In this document: positions 12,274 through 25,660 of the stretch, in pieces | Position numbering within the stretch: the stretch's first letter is position 1 | How the letters are laid out: each line of letters begins with the position of its first letter | From: Liolophura sinensis | Lineage: Eukaryota > Mollusca > Polyplacophora > Chitonida > Chitonidae | DNA: 64,000 nucleotides | Assembly (NCBI RefSeq): GCF_032854445.1 | Contig: NC_088295.1 | Coordinates: 14,123,385 to 14,187,384 of the forward strand | Direction: 5' to 3' | Made by a program: the position numbers and the translations under genes | Notes under the pieces: model-generated | The model's input: the letters and a program-made list of their open reading frames with translations, nothing else | Databases searched by the model: none | Told to the model about the DNA's origin: nothing

Positions 12274-15200
12274 ATGGCAGGCTTCCCGAGTGATGATACA
12301 ACCTCCTTGAACCTGAAGAGAGACTTTGACACATTTCTGTCAGGCAGGGCAAGGAAGCCATCAAACCTGAGTAATCGTGGTCTACACTTCAGCTTGAATG
12401 AGCTGGATGCAAGTAGTTTGCCCAAGGAGCAGTATTCCTCCATGTCCATGCAGTCATTACTAGGTTAGTAACACGCAGATACATGTGTTTATTTCTGATT
12501 GCTGTTCATATCTTCTTGTAGGAGGTGACCATGCATAGTGGATTATAAATGAGTGCTATTTCATGTGATACATCTAACTCTAAACATTATTTTAAGCTTT
12601 GAGAAAAATTATAGAAAATCTGTTGTTTTTTTTAAAGCAAGTTCTCAAGGTTCCACATGAAGGTTGATTTGTTTACAGCTATATGAATGACATATTGGGT
12701 GGCTTAGTATTATTTGGAATAAAATTGTTGCATCTGCCAGATAAACGCTTCTTTCATATTTAAGAGTGTAATGCAAAGGTGCTGAACCTTTTCATACATA
12801 TAACCAATTTGACCATTGACTCGGAAGACACAAAAAGAAAAAGTTTCATTACATGTACACTGTATGTCATAGCTAATGAATTCATGTCATTAAAAATGTA
12901 AGTTGAGTTTGTTTGATTTTCCTGGGTACCAGATGAATGAACCAGCACTGCTGTCAAGTCATTGTTTTACAAGCAACAGGTTGAAAGCAGCAACACCATT
13001 TAGACATATGGTGGATTTAAATTTTCACATTTACTTCATTTATCAACCCATCAGCTTGTTTCTTCAACCTTTTTTTCACATGTTTTAAAGTGTTTATTTG
13101 AGCATATTCTGAAGGTATGTACTTCGCTGTAGACTGTTAAAATTATACTTTTTGTGAAGCCCTGAAACTGGCTAATCTAGATGACTGAATGTCTCCAAAA
13201 TCATATTTCAGATTTGCATTACGGATGTGCTCTTTCACATGCAAAATGATTGAGGAATTCCGGTAGTATTGAACATGTTCATTTGCATTTTCTACTGATC
13301 TCTTTTTTCATCTCTCTGTGGTGTGCTTCTCTATTTTGCCACATTGTTTTGTGATTTCAGAACACGACAGAAAGGAGAAAATGAGAGAATCAGAAATTAT
13401 TTCATCAAAGACTCACATTGCTGAGCTCGAATCTAAAATCGCCAAACTGGAGACATCAAATAAAAAAGCCAGGATTGAATTTGAAAGAGATATAGGAACG
13501 ATCAAACACAAGTCTCAGGTATCTGGCCAGATTTAGGAGTTGCCATATATCTGTAACAAGTACTAGTAGGGTAATAATTTGATCAGTGGATATGAGTTAT
13601 TGTTGAATACATTTTTGATTCATTTGTCTTTAATAACCAGTTGTGTATTGTTAAGCTCTGAAGCATACAACATCTACTGAAGAGGATTGCTCTTTGCTTT
13701 AACACATAGATTTCCTCTGAAAGTCCTGGTCATTTGTTTTTAGTTATAGAATTCATGGCTACTTCATTTTGACCATGTGTACATAAAGTGTACTCTACTT
13801 GTTGATTTAATTGTTTTCAGGTAGAGATTGCCAAGTTGAGAGAATACAAAGAGAAGTGGCAGTATTTGATGGATCGGGAGGAGGAGGCACGCGGACAGCT
13901 GGCTGAAGCTAGGAAGGAGGTGGAGGCTTGTAAGACTAGCTATGAACAAAAGATATCTACACTACAACGAGACAAGCTTCAGCTTGAGGAAGATTTACAT
14001 CAGGTGCCTCTTTTTAACGTGAATATTTCCATTTTTAAGCATTTACATGAAGTTTTTTGAAGCTTGTCATTTTATTACCACATGTCTTCAAGATGCAGTT
14101 TTATAAGTTTGCAAATACTGATATACATTCATATACACGTGTGCAGAGAGCCTTTAGATTTTTGGACTAACAACAGTGATAATAAATTTGCTTTGTTTGC
14201 AGAGAGGGTAACTGATACAATATGGCTAGTCTTGTCACGCATTTGACACAAGGAGATATTTTTAAGATTGTATTTTTCATTTTTTCATCTCTTTAATAAT
14301 CATTTCAGAGTCACGAGGCTATGCGGGTGAAGGTGATGGAGATGAAAAATGAACTGTGGAGACAGAAGACAGAGCTAGAGATCTGTAAGAATGAACTGGA
14401 GGAGACCAATGCCCAACTTAAACTGCAGCTTAAGTAGGTGACCATTCTGACATTTATCACGCTCTTTAAATGCTATTTCAGGCATTCTCACCCTTTGGTC
14501 CAAATTTTAATATTGCCATTATATTGGCAGTCATATTGCTTATGCAGGACACAAAATTATCTCTAGTTCGATCGTTTGAGGCCAATGAAATTTTGGTTGG
14601 GCCGGTTACTGGTCTGTGATGTACCTGTTAACTCAGTGAATAGTGATTGTACCTACGTCAGTGAACAAACAAACATCTAAGAAAAGGCCTACACTATGTT
14701 CTATACATTTATATTAAAACAAATATTGGAAAAGTATGATCATGTTTTCCTTTATTAAGCTAACAGACCAACTAATATCGAGGAAGAACAGTAGATCTCA
14801 AAGGGCACTGGTTCTTTGTGACAGTGACATTTTGTAGTTAATTTCTGCCCCAGTCATATATTGTACTCAGTATAGTTGTGCTGTGTAATGTTCCAGGCGT
14901 TCCACAGAAATAACCACACAGATGAAGGAGCTAGAAGAATACAAGTTGAGGACTCTTGATGCGGAATCCAAGAAAAGGGTAAAGTTGACATTGATTGAGT
15001 GATAAGTTACACTTCATGCTGCTGCAATTAAAATTCATATAATATTAATGCACTAGCTCATTCTTGCTTCATGTCATCAGATCATGGCTTGTTCAGCCCT
15101 TGTGCTAGGTACCAACTGTCCCTTGCCAGTGGAGTTGTGTGTTTCAACTTAGCTGTGAATAAAAACAGATACATGCAGGTAGAAAAAATGAACATACAAA

Positions 15201-18200
15201 AATGAACGTGGCCATTGTCATATGATATGAAGGAAATATTCATAAGTGTGGTGTTAACACCAGAACTAAAGTTGTTTTTTTTTTATTTACAGGAACTTGA
15301 ACAAAAACTTCAAAAGTTTGAAGATGATTCTGTCTTAGTGAAAAGTATGAAAAGCCAGTTGTCAAGAGTACCTGAATTGGAGAAGGAAGTTCACTCCCTT
15401 ACTGAGAAGTGTGAGTTCTTAAAGTGAGTATTCTTAGTCTATCATTGCCATTTGCCACACACCACAGGAAGTCTGTGGCTTTCTCACGTGTCACTAGTTA
15501 GTCAAAACCAAGCAAATTCTACAACTGCCCTAGCTCCTTGCTGTTGGCAGTTGCCACATGTGAGACAATTTAACTTTTTTTTCCCCACACAAATTGGCTA
15601 TAAAAATCGCCTGTTGTGTGCTGAGCTTAATGTTTCTGTACCTTTTCCACAAAGGTGATTTTTGGGTAAACGAAGTGATCATGTTTACACTGGGGACACC
15701 TATTAAAGACAATTTTCTTTTGTTTTCATAAAAGAGTTGATGTTGTGGGGGAAAGAATGTGTTGTGTGAACATGTGCTGATGTAATTATGCCATCAGGGA
15801 AACAGAGGAGAATGTAACCTTGCTGAAGGAGCAGATGGAGGGGCTGCAGTCCCGTCTACATAGGGCTGACCAGAGATGTGCAGAACTGGACAGGCTACAG
15901 GTGGAGAATGAGGTCAGTGTTCAAGGCACTGAGTTAAAGCAAGCAAGGAGGTCACTCCAACTTTTGTTTCTTACAAGAGCTGCTGTTAATTATAAATTCA
16001 TAAAGGTAATTAATTGATCTGTTGAGTTTGTGAACTCAGCAAACTGTTTGGTGAAATTTAGGGACCCATTTTATGAAGGAATTATAACCGGCACATGACA
16101 TAATGTACATGACAAGGCATACATGTAGCAAAGACATACGTCAGCATGGTAAATACACTTGACTCAACTTTATGGCAGCTTTGTAATAAGAAGTATTAAC
16201 TTTCCAAATTTAGACACGTTATTCGTAAAATATATGACCATGTTATGTGAGACTTGTACATGCAGGTTGTCAAAGATGCTTATTTTGTTCATCAATGTAT
16301 CATTTCAGATGTTGAAGAAGAAAATTAAGAAATGGGAACTGAGCGATTCTGAGCAAATGTAAGGATTTGCTCAAATACTTGTGATGTTATATAATCAAGG
16401 TTCAGAGAAGACATTTATTCAGTGATGACTTGATTATAAGAGGAACTCTTCTTAGACACAAACTTTCTAGAGAACTGCATGCCCTTATTTTATTGATTTC
16501 TTTTATACGTGTTTTGCACTGTACTCAAGAATATTTCACTTACATGTATATGGCATCGGCCTGTGTTATGGCCATCAGCAGGCTGCTGGAAGACCTTCCC
16601 ATGTACAGCTGGAGAGGAAGCCAGCATGAGTTGGACTTGAATTCACAGCATTGGTGAGAAGCTCCTGGGTCGTTGTGCTGCTCTAGCACACTAACCACTA
16701 GGCGAGTCCCCACACATCCTTATTCCAATATGTGACATAGGCTTATGCAAAAAAGAAAAAAAAAATTAAGTACAGTATTTACATTTGTTAACCATTTGCT
16801 TAGCCTTTAATCTATCAAAATATACTGATAATTTTCAGGTCACCAGTGGAGATGAAGAGGAGGCTAGCAGAGTCACAAAAGAGCCATTTACTCTTACTGG
16901 AGACTCGGGGACAGCTTCAGTCCAAGTCAGTACCCTTTGCGCAGTACAGTGTACATTTTATAAGAGGCATAAATGATTATTAAGATTGTCTCAGTTTAAC
17001 ATTGTCAGTGCCAACTGATGTACAAAGTAAATACTCACATATCGTTTTCCCAGTTAAAAGTGACGGTATTGATATGTAAAAATTGATAGGAAACATATAA
17101 GAAACAGAAAATCGGTGCCAAACACAAGCAATTTTGGAAATAAGCAGTAAGTATCTATTCCTTGAAAGGAATCATCTGAAAGAGGAATAGATGATGCACA
17201 TATTTTTGTTGTTTGTGGTTTTTTATTGTTTCATTTTACTGGGTTTTTGTGGGGTGTTTTTTTCTTTGTAACATCCTACCACATCTTTTTTTATGTTTCC
17301 TTTTTTGGCAGGATATGTTCATTGGAAGATGAGCTGAGGACAAAAGAGGAACAGCATCGCTCAGACAACAGCTCCCTCTTTCAGAAAACTTGTCGCTCAC
17401 AACAACAGGATGATCTCATCAGGAGATTACAGAAGAAACTTCTCCTTATTTCCAAGGTATTATACTTTGTTGAGGTGCAAACATTTTTCTAATTTTACTG
17501 TCTGAAAAGCTCAAATAATGATGGCTTGAAACTTCAAACGATCAAGAGATGGTTGGAAATGTTGATATAAATGTAAAGTGTATTGTTGTATGTGTAGGAA
17601 AGAGATGCATTAAAGCGGATCCTGGACTCTTATGAAAGTGAGATGACTGTGAATTTAGATTCTCACACTGGCAGTCGACAGCAGCAGATGGACGAGGTGA
17701 TACTTGGGTATCAAAGACAGATAGAGCAATATGAGGGGGATCTACAGAGAACAGGGGAACAGTTAACACAGGAAAAAACCAGAGCTCAGCAGGTAAATGG
17801 TATAGGTGTCACAGTCAGATAGAAGACTTTAGGAAGGGGAATCAAGGGAGTAACTAACTTAGAAGAAAACCAGAGCTCAGCAGGTAAATGGTATAGATGT
17901 ACCAGTCAGGTAGGACACTTAAAGGGAGGGGAATCAAGGGAGTAACTAACTCAGAAGAAAACAGAGCTCAGCAGGTAATTGGCACAGGTGTGTCATTGAC
18001 ACGTAGAACCTTAGTTTGCAAGAAAATTGACCTCAACAGGTAACCAAGTGATTGAAGTATATCAGAGACAGAAAGGGGCTGTCTGGCAAGGCCTACAGTG
18101 AGATTTAGGAGGATTTGTTACAAAATGATACAAAGATATTGTACAACCCACTAAACAATATGTGAGTAAATACATATTACACGTTTTGTATGCTTAGGTA

Positions 18201-21200
18201 AAGGTGATGTATGAAATATTATACAATTAACGGGGTGAATATACCAAGTAGAAAGGTCAGAGATACATCCATACAACCTGGTAAGATGAATAACGGTTTC
18301 AGAAAACAGTAGAGTGATTGAAGACAGTTCATGACATTCATACATGAAGACTGCATTAAAGCACATTTTCTCAAATGTTGTTCCACTTTTGTAACATTAT
18401 AAATACAGTACTTATTTAGTATAGTATAAAGTATTCTATGTATGATATGCTTTCAGCTGGAGCAAAGACTAAAGAGCTGACATGTAGTTCATCACATAGT
18501 CAAGCAGATGAGGCCACAGTAAAGACCATCAGAGAACTGAGGTCAGTGTGAATATTGTATCTCAAAACTAGACCCAAGATTGGTTTCATTTTTTCCAGCT
18601 AAGCTTTTAGAATTATAGATCTGTACTCTTAAAAAAATAGATGTTAATTTTTGGAATAGCAGTCCAGTCCAGCCTAACAATCCCGACATGTAGTTTCAAA
18701 TGATGTTTGTATGTTGGCCGATCCAGAGTACCCTTTACCTCGTTAAAAGTTGTGGTCTTAACATCTTCCTTATTTATGGAAAAGATAACATGAGGTCAGA
18801 AATACTTGAGCCATATTAAAGAAAGCCCTAATATGGAGATTTTCAGCTTTGGCATGCTTAGGACAGCACAGCCAAAACAACTAATCAGCCTATCGTAGAG
18901 CTACTCTATCACCCAAAAAACTTTTTGGATGATAATATAAGGATAAATGACAGAATTTCTGATGTTAGAAAGGTAACAAATTGTCAAGTATATTGACAGT
19001 CATACAATCACTTTTCTGTAGTATTTTCATCTTAAACACGTCTAAATGCTAATGATAAACAAGTATCAAGTTTGATGGAAATTGATCAATTTTGTTGCGT
19101 TTAGAGTGACAATAGCTGAACTGGAGAGCAAATTGGAGACGGTGGAGGAACAGAAATTTGTCTTGGAGTCACGAATTGAACAGCGCCATTTACAGGTAAC
19201 TGGCAGACTTAGGTTAATCCAGTAATATGCTGCATTTGCAAAACTGACCACTACATTATAAGTGAAAACTTGTTTAGCATCGCGTTTAGAAACCATCAGC
19301 GAAATAAATTAATTGAATGGTTTTTCGTGTCATACTGAAAAATGTTTCTCTTTTTATGGCAGTGAAGTTTATCGAAAGAGACATCTGGAAGAATGCCCTC
19401 CTCTTGGACATGTGCTTGCAATTATGTCAAATCCAGTGACTCAGGGTTCCAACACGGTTTGGAAGTCAGGAAATGGTTGTGAATTTTATTTATGACTGTT
19501 AAGGCCTTGAGTTAGCATTGGTTAGCATGCTAGCGCAGCGTATTGACCCAGGAGTCTCTCACCAGTGTGGTCGCTGTGAGTTCAAGTCCAGCTCATGCTG
19601 GCTTCCTCTCCGGCTGCAAGTGGGAAGGTCTTGAGTTCACCGTAAAACACCAATCAAATAAATAAATAAATAAATCAAGGCCTTGAACTGGTTTGGAATT
19701 TTGGTTCACGGTTTGGAAAAATCAAATATGGGTCTTGAATATTATTTACAGTCCCTTTCGTAAATATTTCATGGATACATATCTGCAAAGGGATAATTTT
19801 AAACAAAAGTGACTTACGCGTTATAAGTTAAAACAACAACATCGGTTGACAACAAAACTGTCCACACTGTCGTGAATGAAATGCATGGTCAGGGCCTAAT
19901 CCAGCCCTTCTCAGAGTCCCATTACCAGACGCTGCCGTTCCCCTGAAGTGCCCTTTGCGTCAAAAAAATAAATAAATAAATAAAATCTACTAAGACTATC
20001 TACTTAGTCGCTGGGCTTGGGCTAGTCATTCGTCACATTAGTTTTGGCGAATATAATTTCTGTGCAGCGAAAGCAAATTGGAGTTCCTTCACCAGAGTGG
20101 CGAAAGCAATGAATGCCTTTCAACTTGTTTAGGTTTAAAGTTCGTAAATTTACTCAAATTTAATGTTGGATCCAGAATCAAGAAGGAATATTGACTTCAG
20201 TGTGCAAGAACTTGGTTATGAAAACAACGAAATTTTTAAAAGGCATTTAAAATCGGAAATATATGCCCTGAAGCAGCTGACGAAGATTGGACTGGCGATA
20301 ATTCAATTAGCGTTCAGATTATGCGGGCCGAGAATTACTTTTAATTTACTTTCAAAAAAAGAAAAAAATGCCGACCGACTTCAAAAAACAGGGTTTGTTA
20401 CCAACAACAAGCAACTTTTTAATGATGGTCTAGGGTAGCTATGATACAATGTGATGTCAGATGCAAATGTCAGATGCACATGTCATCCAGGATGGCAGAG
20501 TTCTCCACATATCAGTAAATACAAGCCATCCAAAGACTGAATTTTCAGGCTAGGTACGTGTTGTGGTGTGCACGTGGGGTGGAGGTCAACCGTAGGAACC
20601 GAGGCCCTGAAAAATTTATGAGAATCGAAATATTCAACAATGAGGTGCCCTTCACCCCCTGCCCTTCTGAGGCCAGATTATGCCCTGGGGGAGCATTTTC
20701 ATGTGCAGTTTTAATTTAGTCAGAAATAATTTAGAAGAACCATGGATGATTATTCACCAAAGTTTGTGTAGAAAATTAGTTGATAAAGACATAAATGTGA
20801 ATGTGTCTTTAACTGTTTTATTGTTTGGTTTCTTGACTAAAGCAAATTGTGTGAGAGTTGCAGCAGAATTGAAACGTAAAAAGCTTAAAACTATGAACAA
20901 AACTGTTCAGTAAAATAAAACAAAACTTTGCAACTTGTAACTGACACATGCCCTGTAAATTTTTAATGTTACTTCTGAGAAATAGTATGTTTTTTTTCTA
21001 GGCATTTTCTCTAGTCATGTCAAAGTTGGTGGCAAATTATTTCTTTGTATCTGATCCGATTTCATTCCATTAAAAATGACTTGAGAGAAAACAAATGTGG
21101 ACTCTGTGATTTTTATAAGTGCTTTTAATTGTAATTATAAGTATGCTCTAAACAGCAGACAGGAGACTTCAACATAGGGGTTTTGGATCCTTTTATTTTC

Positions 21201-24200
21201 AGACCATAGGTGGACAGAAACTTACCACTGGTTGACGTTTTCTTAGATTTCTGTCTTCTTCCACCCATACGACTGCAATAATTTTGAATGTAGCATAAAC
21301 AATCAGTCAGTCATGCTTTATACCTGGCCCCAAATTTGTGACAAACTTAAATTTTAGTCCCAAGAAAAAAGAAAGTGCATACTAGATATGGTCAAAATGT
21401 AATGACCATATGGGTTTGTCAACCATATTTATTTTCACAGACTCTGTGGTTGATGGTAACATTCATTCAGTTCCCCCTTATACATCATGTTACTGTTGCA
21501 GGTTTACAATGCTAAAGAGATAGCAATTAAACAATCTTTCAGTGTTAATTATGGGTTTGGAATTCTGAACTTTAGGTTTGGAAAGGGTTTGGAAATGGTT
21601 TTGAATTTTATTATCTTTTTTGGGTGGGAACCCTGGTGACTTTTTACAACAGAAGGCATTTTCTAAGCAATTGTACATGTAATTTTATATCACTTTGATA
21701 TCATAGTTGCATTTGTGTTACAAGTTGCAATAGTACACTGTATACCCTAATTCCTCAACCTTTTAACGTATAAAAAACCAACTTTCAGTGGAATTTGTGG
21801 ACATTTTTTGGAGATTTAATTTTGGAGACAAAACTACATTGGTTGGATAGGCCAATTCCAGGGCTTCACAAAAGGTATAACCTTAACAGTCTACAAAGTA
21901 CAATGCCTTGAGAATGAGCTTGAAAAAAACACTTTGCACACATATGAAAAGGTTGAAGAGTTCCAGAAAATAGACTTTGTTTTTTTTTTTTGTTGTTTTT
22001 GTACCTTGTACTGTCTGTCTTGTGCTTTTTAGGGTGATTTTGATCCAATGAACACAAAGGTGGTTCATTTCCGCATGAACCCAGCAGCTGTGGCTCAGAA
22101 ACAGCGGGCAGAGGAGCTGAAAACAGTGAAGGAGGAGAACATCAAATTAAAAGAGAGGGTGAAGATACTGGAGGAGACAGGGGGCCAAGTACAGGATCTG
22201 ACCATGGTGGTGGACAAGAATGTCCAGGACAAACAGGGCCTTAGTGTGGAGGGTGAGTAATAGGGGTCAGTAACTAGGGTGTGTGAGGTGGAGTAAGGCT
22301 GTGGGAGAGGGTGAAGCTACTGGAGGAGTTAGGGGGCCAAGTACAGGATTTGACTATGGTGGTGGACAAGAATGTCCAGGACAAACAGGGCCGTAGTGTG
22401 GAGGGTGAGTAACAGAGGGCAGTAACTAGGGTAATTGTGTGAGGTGGAGTTAGGCTATGGGAGAGTCTGAAGCTACTGGAGGAGTCAGGGGGGCAAGGAC
22501 AGGATCAGACCATGGTGGTGGACAAGAACTTCAAGGACAAACAGGGCCTTAGTGTGGAGGGTGACAAAGTAACAGAGGGTGAGTAACAGAGGCTAGGGTG
22601 TGGAGGTTGAATAACAAGGATGTTTTGAATGGGACATACTCTCCTCATGCAGAGGGCCCTAGTCTTCCTTCAACTACCTCTGCTAAAAGAGCTCACAAAT
22701 CTGAGCCAGATGGCTAATTAACATAATCCAGAATGACCAGTGGAAATGACCATTACATCTCAAGCTGTAATATATTGTAGTAAAGTTACTGTGACTGAAC
22801 AAAGTGCGAAGGCTTTTGCCAAATCTGTTCATGGTGATCAGATTTTAAGCATGAAGACTATTTATGGTTCAGTTGTGAGTGAACAGTGACGCGAAGTATT
22901 GCTGAAGTACATGTAGTTTGTATTTCATTATAAATGCAAGATTCTTAGATCTCAAATAGTGATGTAAATATTAAAAAAGACTCACCTTTACACCGACGAA
23001 TGAAAATTTGTACTCGTTTGCCATGGTATTTTCCTTGTTCATTGTTCACACCGATTACTTCACTTTGCACTTATGTCAGGAAAACAGGTGTCTTTCAACA
23101 GAGCATGAAATCGATGGGTTTGAATGGTCTGTAATGGAGAGTAAGTGGGACAGTAAGTGAGATGTTAATGTAATGTTAGAATAGTGGAGATATCGTACGT
23201 TAAAAGTCACTGATGTTAGAGAGGGATATTTCTTTTTCTCTGTTTTGGGGACATCAACCACATAATCACAGAGCTAAGGTATAACAGGTATAAAAAAAAA
23301 ATTCTACATTCCAGATCTGTTCCAGTCTTGATGGTTCATTTTTTGTGTTCCAGAATTGAAAGCCCAGTTGTCGTCAGCAGAGTTGAAGACAAAACGTCTG
23401 ATGGAAGCTTTCAAGGAGAAAAGTCAACAACTAAGGGAGATAATTTATGAAGTTGTGGGGTACAAAATTGACATGTGCAACACAAATCAGTACAGGCTAA
23501 CAAACCGATATGCTGAGTCACCCAATGACTGGTTGCTCTTCATGGTGAGTCAGAAGCAAGTGTTTAAACGGTTAGTGAGTGGGACAGTGTCAGAGGGACC
23601 TGTCGCTCTGCCTGACAGAATTACTACATGTACAGTAAATGACATAAAATTTCACCCATGACTGGTTCTGAAAGTTTTTTTGAGATATTCTCAGGTTTGT
23701 TTGAAAGGTAGGATGATATCCTACTGGAAGTAGTCAGAAGTAATATTTTATAAGATTTCTTCACTGCTAAAAAAACAACTTTCTTAGGCAAAATTTTAGG
23801 TCATTTACCACATATGCATAAAAATGCATATAGGATATTTACTGAAAAGTACATTTAAAAAAAAATAACAAAGATTTCATCGGTTCTTATAGATTCTGGA
23901 TTTATCTCACTTTAGGAGCACTTGTAGTGAATTGGTCATCTATACATCCATTGGGTTAATATTTTTACTAAGGTAGTAACTGATTAGATTATTCTCTCAT
24001 GATGATGTTCTTCGATAAAAAGCTACTTCACAGATGCTTCTTTTCAGCTGTGCTAGATTCCTCTTTCCGTGTTGTCTACAATGTTGACCCCAAACCTGGC
24101 GTGCAAAATATTCTGACTTGGTCAGTCAAAGTTTATGCCTAAATCCTGTGCATAAGAAAAGCTGTAATAATTGGTTTAATGTTTGCTGTTCTCTTTCAGC

Positions 24201-24355
24201 AAAGTAGCTCTGGAGAAGTGCAGATGTTAGAGACAGAATACTCCTGCACATTAAAGAGCCTGATGGAAGTATACTTGGAGAAGCAGGATAGCATACCTGG
24301 GTTACTTAGTGCTATAACATTGGAACTGCTTTCACAACAGACCATGAAACAGTAA
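12274..24355 (+). CDS. MAD1L1: Mitotic spindle assembly checkpoint protein MAD1
   Basis: MAD1 is the coiled-coil partner that recruits MAD2 to unattached kinetochores and nuclear pores. Sixteen coding exons are supported: 12274-12463, 13361-13518, 13821-14003, 14309-14433, 14897-14978, 15293-15423, 15798-15912, 16309-16358, 16839-16925, 17312-17456, 17598-17792, 18457-18541, 19105-19195, 22033-22252, 23354-23544 and 24200-24355. They give about 734 codons, against 718 residues in human. The ATG at 12274 directly follows an acceptor, so a noncoding first exon is expected upstream. Most of the protein is charged coiled coil. MAD1 hallmarks are ERDALKRILDSYESE, TKVVHFRMNPAAVA (human KVLHMSLNPTSVA, downstream of the MAD2-binding region), and the C-terminal RWD-like domain with NTNQYRLTNRYAESPNDWL and KQDSIPGLLSAITLELLSQQ. 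Odd: exons 12 and 13 do not join in frame, and the ends of exons 12 and 15 are tandemly duplicated in their introns. Confidence 0.93.
16481..16712 (-). mobile_element. SINE, family 1, internally deleted
   Basis: Tail and head regions are both present (GAATATTTCACTTACATGTA at the tail side; GCCAGCATGAGTTGGACTTG and CTAACCACTAGGCGAG at the head side). Part of the middle body is missing. It lies in MAD1L1 intron 9. Confidence 0.75.
17773..18045 (+). repeat. Tandem duplication of the MAD1L1 exon 12 end plus donor
   Basis: The exon 12 end, CCAGAGCTCAGCAG followed by GTAAATGGTATAG, is repeated downstream in the intron with a period of about 91 bp. Donor copies begin at 17793 (real), 17884 and 17975, with a weaker fourth at 18040. 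The inter-copy sequence GGGGAATCAAGGGAGTAACT is also repeated, so the unit spans exon end, donor and early intron. Confidence 0.9.
19503..19676 (+). mobile_element. SINE, family 1, with central deletion
   Basis: The head (GGTTAGCATGCTAGCGCAGC and GTCGCTGTGAGTTCAAGTCC) and the tail (CCGTAAAACACCAATCAAAT plus AAAT repeats) are well kept, but the middle body with the CCATAATGCTGG block is gone. It lies in MAD1L1 intron 14. Confidence 0.85.
19677..22032. other. MAD1L1 intron 14 remainder, no supported gene
   Basis: A 91-codon plus-strand ORF at 20163-20438 and smaller ORFs are present without recognisable motifs or splice context. The segment near 19860-20700 reads like a decayed insertion, but I cannot assign it to a family. 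Confidence 0.4.
22153..22600 (+). repeat. Tandem duplication of the MAD1L1 exon 15 end plus donor
   Basis: The last 100 bp of exon 15 plus the first 50 or so of the intron are present three times, starting near 22153 (in the exon), 22305 and 22461, a period of about 152-156 bp. Shared blocks include GGTGGTGGACAAGAA and GTGTGGAGGGTGAGTAA. Both intronic copies stay open in the exon frame for over 30 codons and keep a GTGAGT donor. The third copy has an extra short insertion before its donor. Confidence 0.93.
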
Positions 24356-25660
24356 CGCAACTCCCATGATTATCTCCTCAGATCACCAATACATGCAGAC
24401 CGTGTATATCCAGTGTTGGATGGCTGTATTTTTGAAGTTGCTTATAGGACTGGTAAATTTGTGTGAGGTTTGCTCTGAAATAATTCAAATGAAAAACTTA
24501 CATTTTTTATGCCTTTTTTGATATTTTGGATAGATCTGCTCTTTTGAAGATACATTTACCACATCTGGTAAAAATGGACAACACTTAGTTTACGAACTTT
24601 GGCACTTTTGCGGCATAATTACCTGACAGGATGGAAAGATAGAAAATTTGATATTTCCATAGCATTGGTGTAATCTGTTCATCTCTAGTCAGCACTTCTC
24701 AAGGTTTTAGTTCCATAAATTTGCTTGACATTGAATTAACCTTGCAGAAGCAACATGTACATTCTTAAATATTAACATTATCAAGCAGCATTTGAACCTT
24801 GGAGTGGTATACTAGAGGTATAAAGCAATCATTGATCAATAGGGCAAAGGACTACTGGAAATCTAAAGATAACTTATTCAGCTTAACCTTCTAAATTCTT
24901 CACTCTAAAACCAGAGATGCAAATGTAAACTGATAAAGAAAAGCATGATATCTGTAAATTGGCCGTTTGATCTTCTGAGTTCTCATATCAGTGAAAGCCG
25001 TTTGATTCCATCTGGCAGTATACACATGTACTATATTTTCTTTTCACTTGGAATTATAAATAGAGGTATTATATAATGTTGTGCATCATACATTCTGTAT
25101 CTTCTAATCCACTTCTAGCTTTAATACATATGCACAAGCTTTGAATTTCATTTAGTCATTTAATTTGAGAGATTATATATGTGTAGCAGTGTGCATGTAC
25201 AGTGCAATCAGCATTGAGGCAAGTCAAGCTCAGTTCCACATTTATTTACTTTCATCTTGGGCATAAAAATCAAGACCTTGTATCAAAAGTATTCCTATTT
25301 AATATTTGATTTGCATTTAATAATGATTGCATTTATCCTATGTAACACCACATTGAATTCAAGGCCATACATGTACATGGATGTAATGCATGTCATTATG
25401 TGTAGTCTCTGAAATGCTGGGTGTTGGCACGCCTCTCCACAGTTCTTGCAAAGCTTAATGCCTGTCAGTTTGTCCTAATGCATGGAATAGGTTTTTTCCA
25501 GCTTGTTTTACTGCTTGTTTATATCATGCAGTGATGTAAATATTTACTATACAATGTCTCTTATATCTGGATATACATTGTATCAGTATGTCCACAGCAG
25601 ACCATGGTATTAATTTAGCCTGTGATAAAGGGCATCAGTTTACTTTGTCAAATAAACAAA
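24356..25660 (+). other. Probable MAD1L1 3' untranslated region
   Basis: Sequence after the MAD1L1 stop at 24353-24355 has no ORF of note and is AT-rich. The first convincing polyadenylation signal is at 25651, followed by an A-run, so this segment is read as 3' UTR. Confidence 0.5.
25651..25656 (+). terminator. Candidate MAD1L1 polyadenylation signal
   Basis: AATAAA is followed within about 10 bases by an A-rich run (TGTAAAAAAAAAA), about 1.3 kb after the stop codon. Confidence 0.4.

Noticed and set aside
20163-20438. A 91-codon plus-strand ORF in MAD1L1 intron 14
   Set aside because: No similarity recognised and no matching splice phases with MAD1L1.
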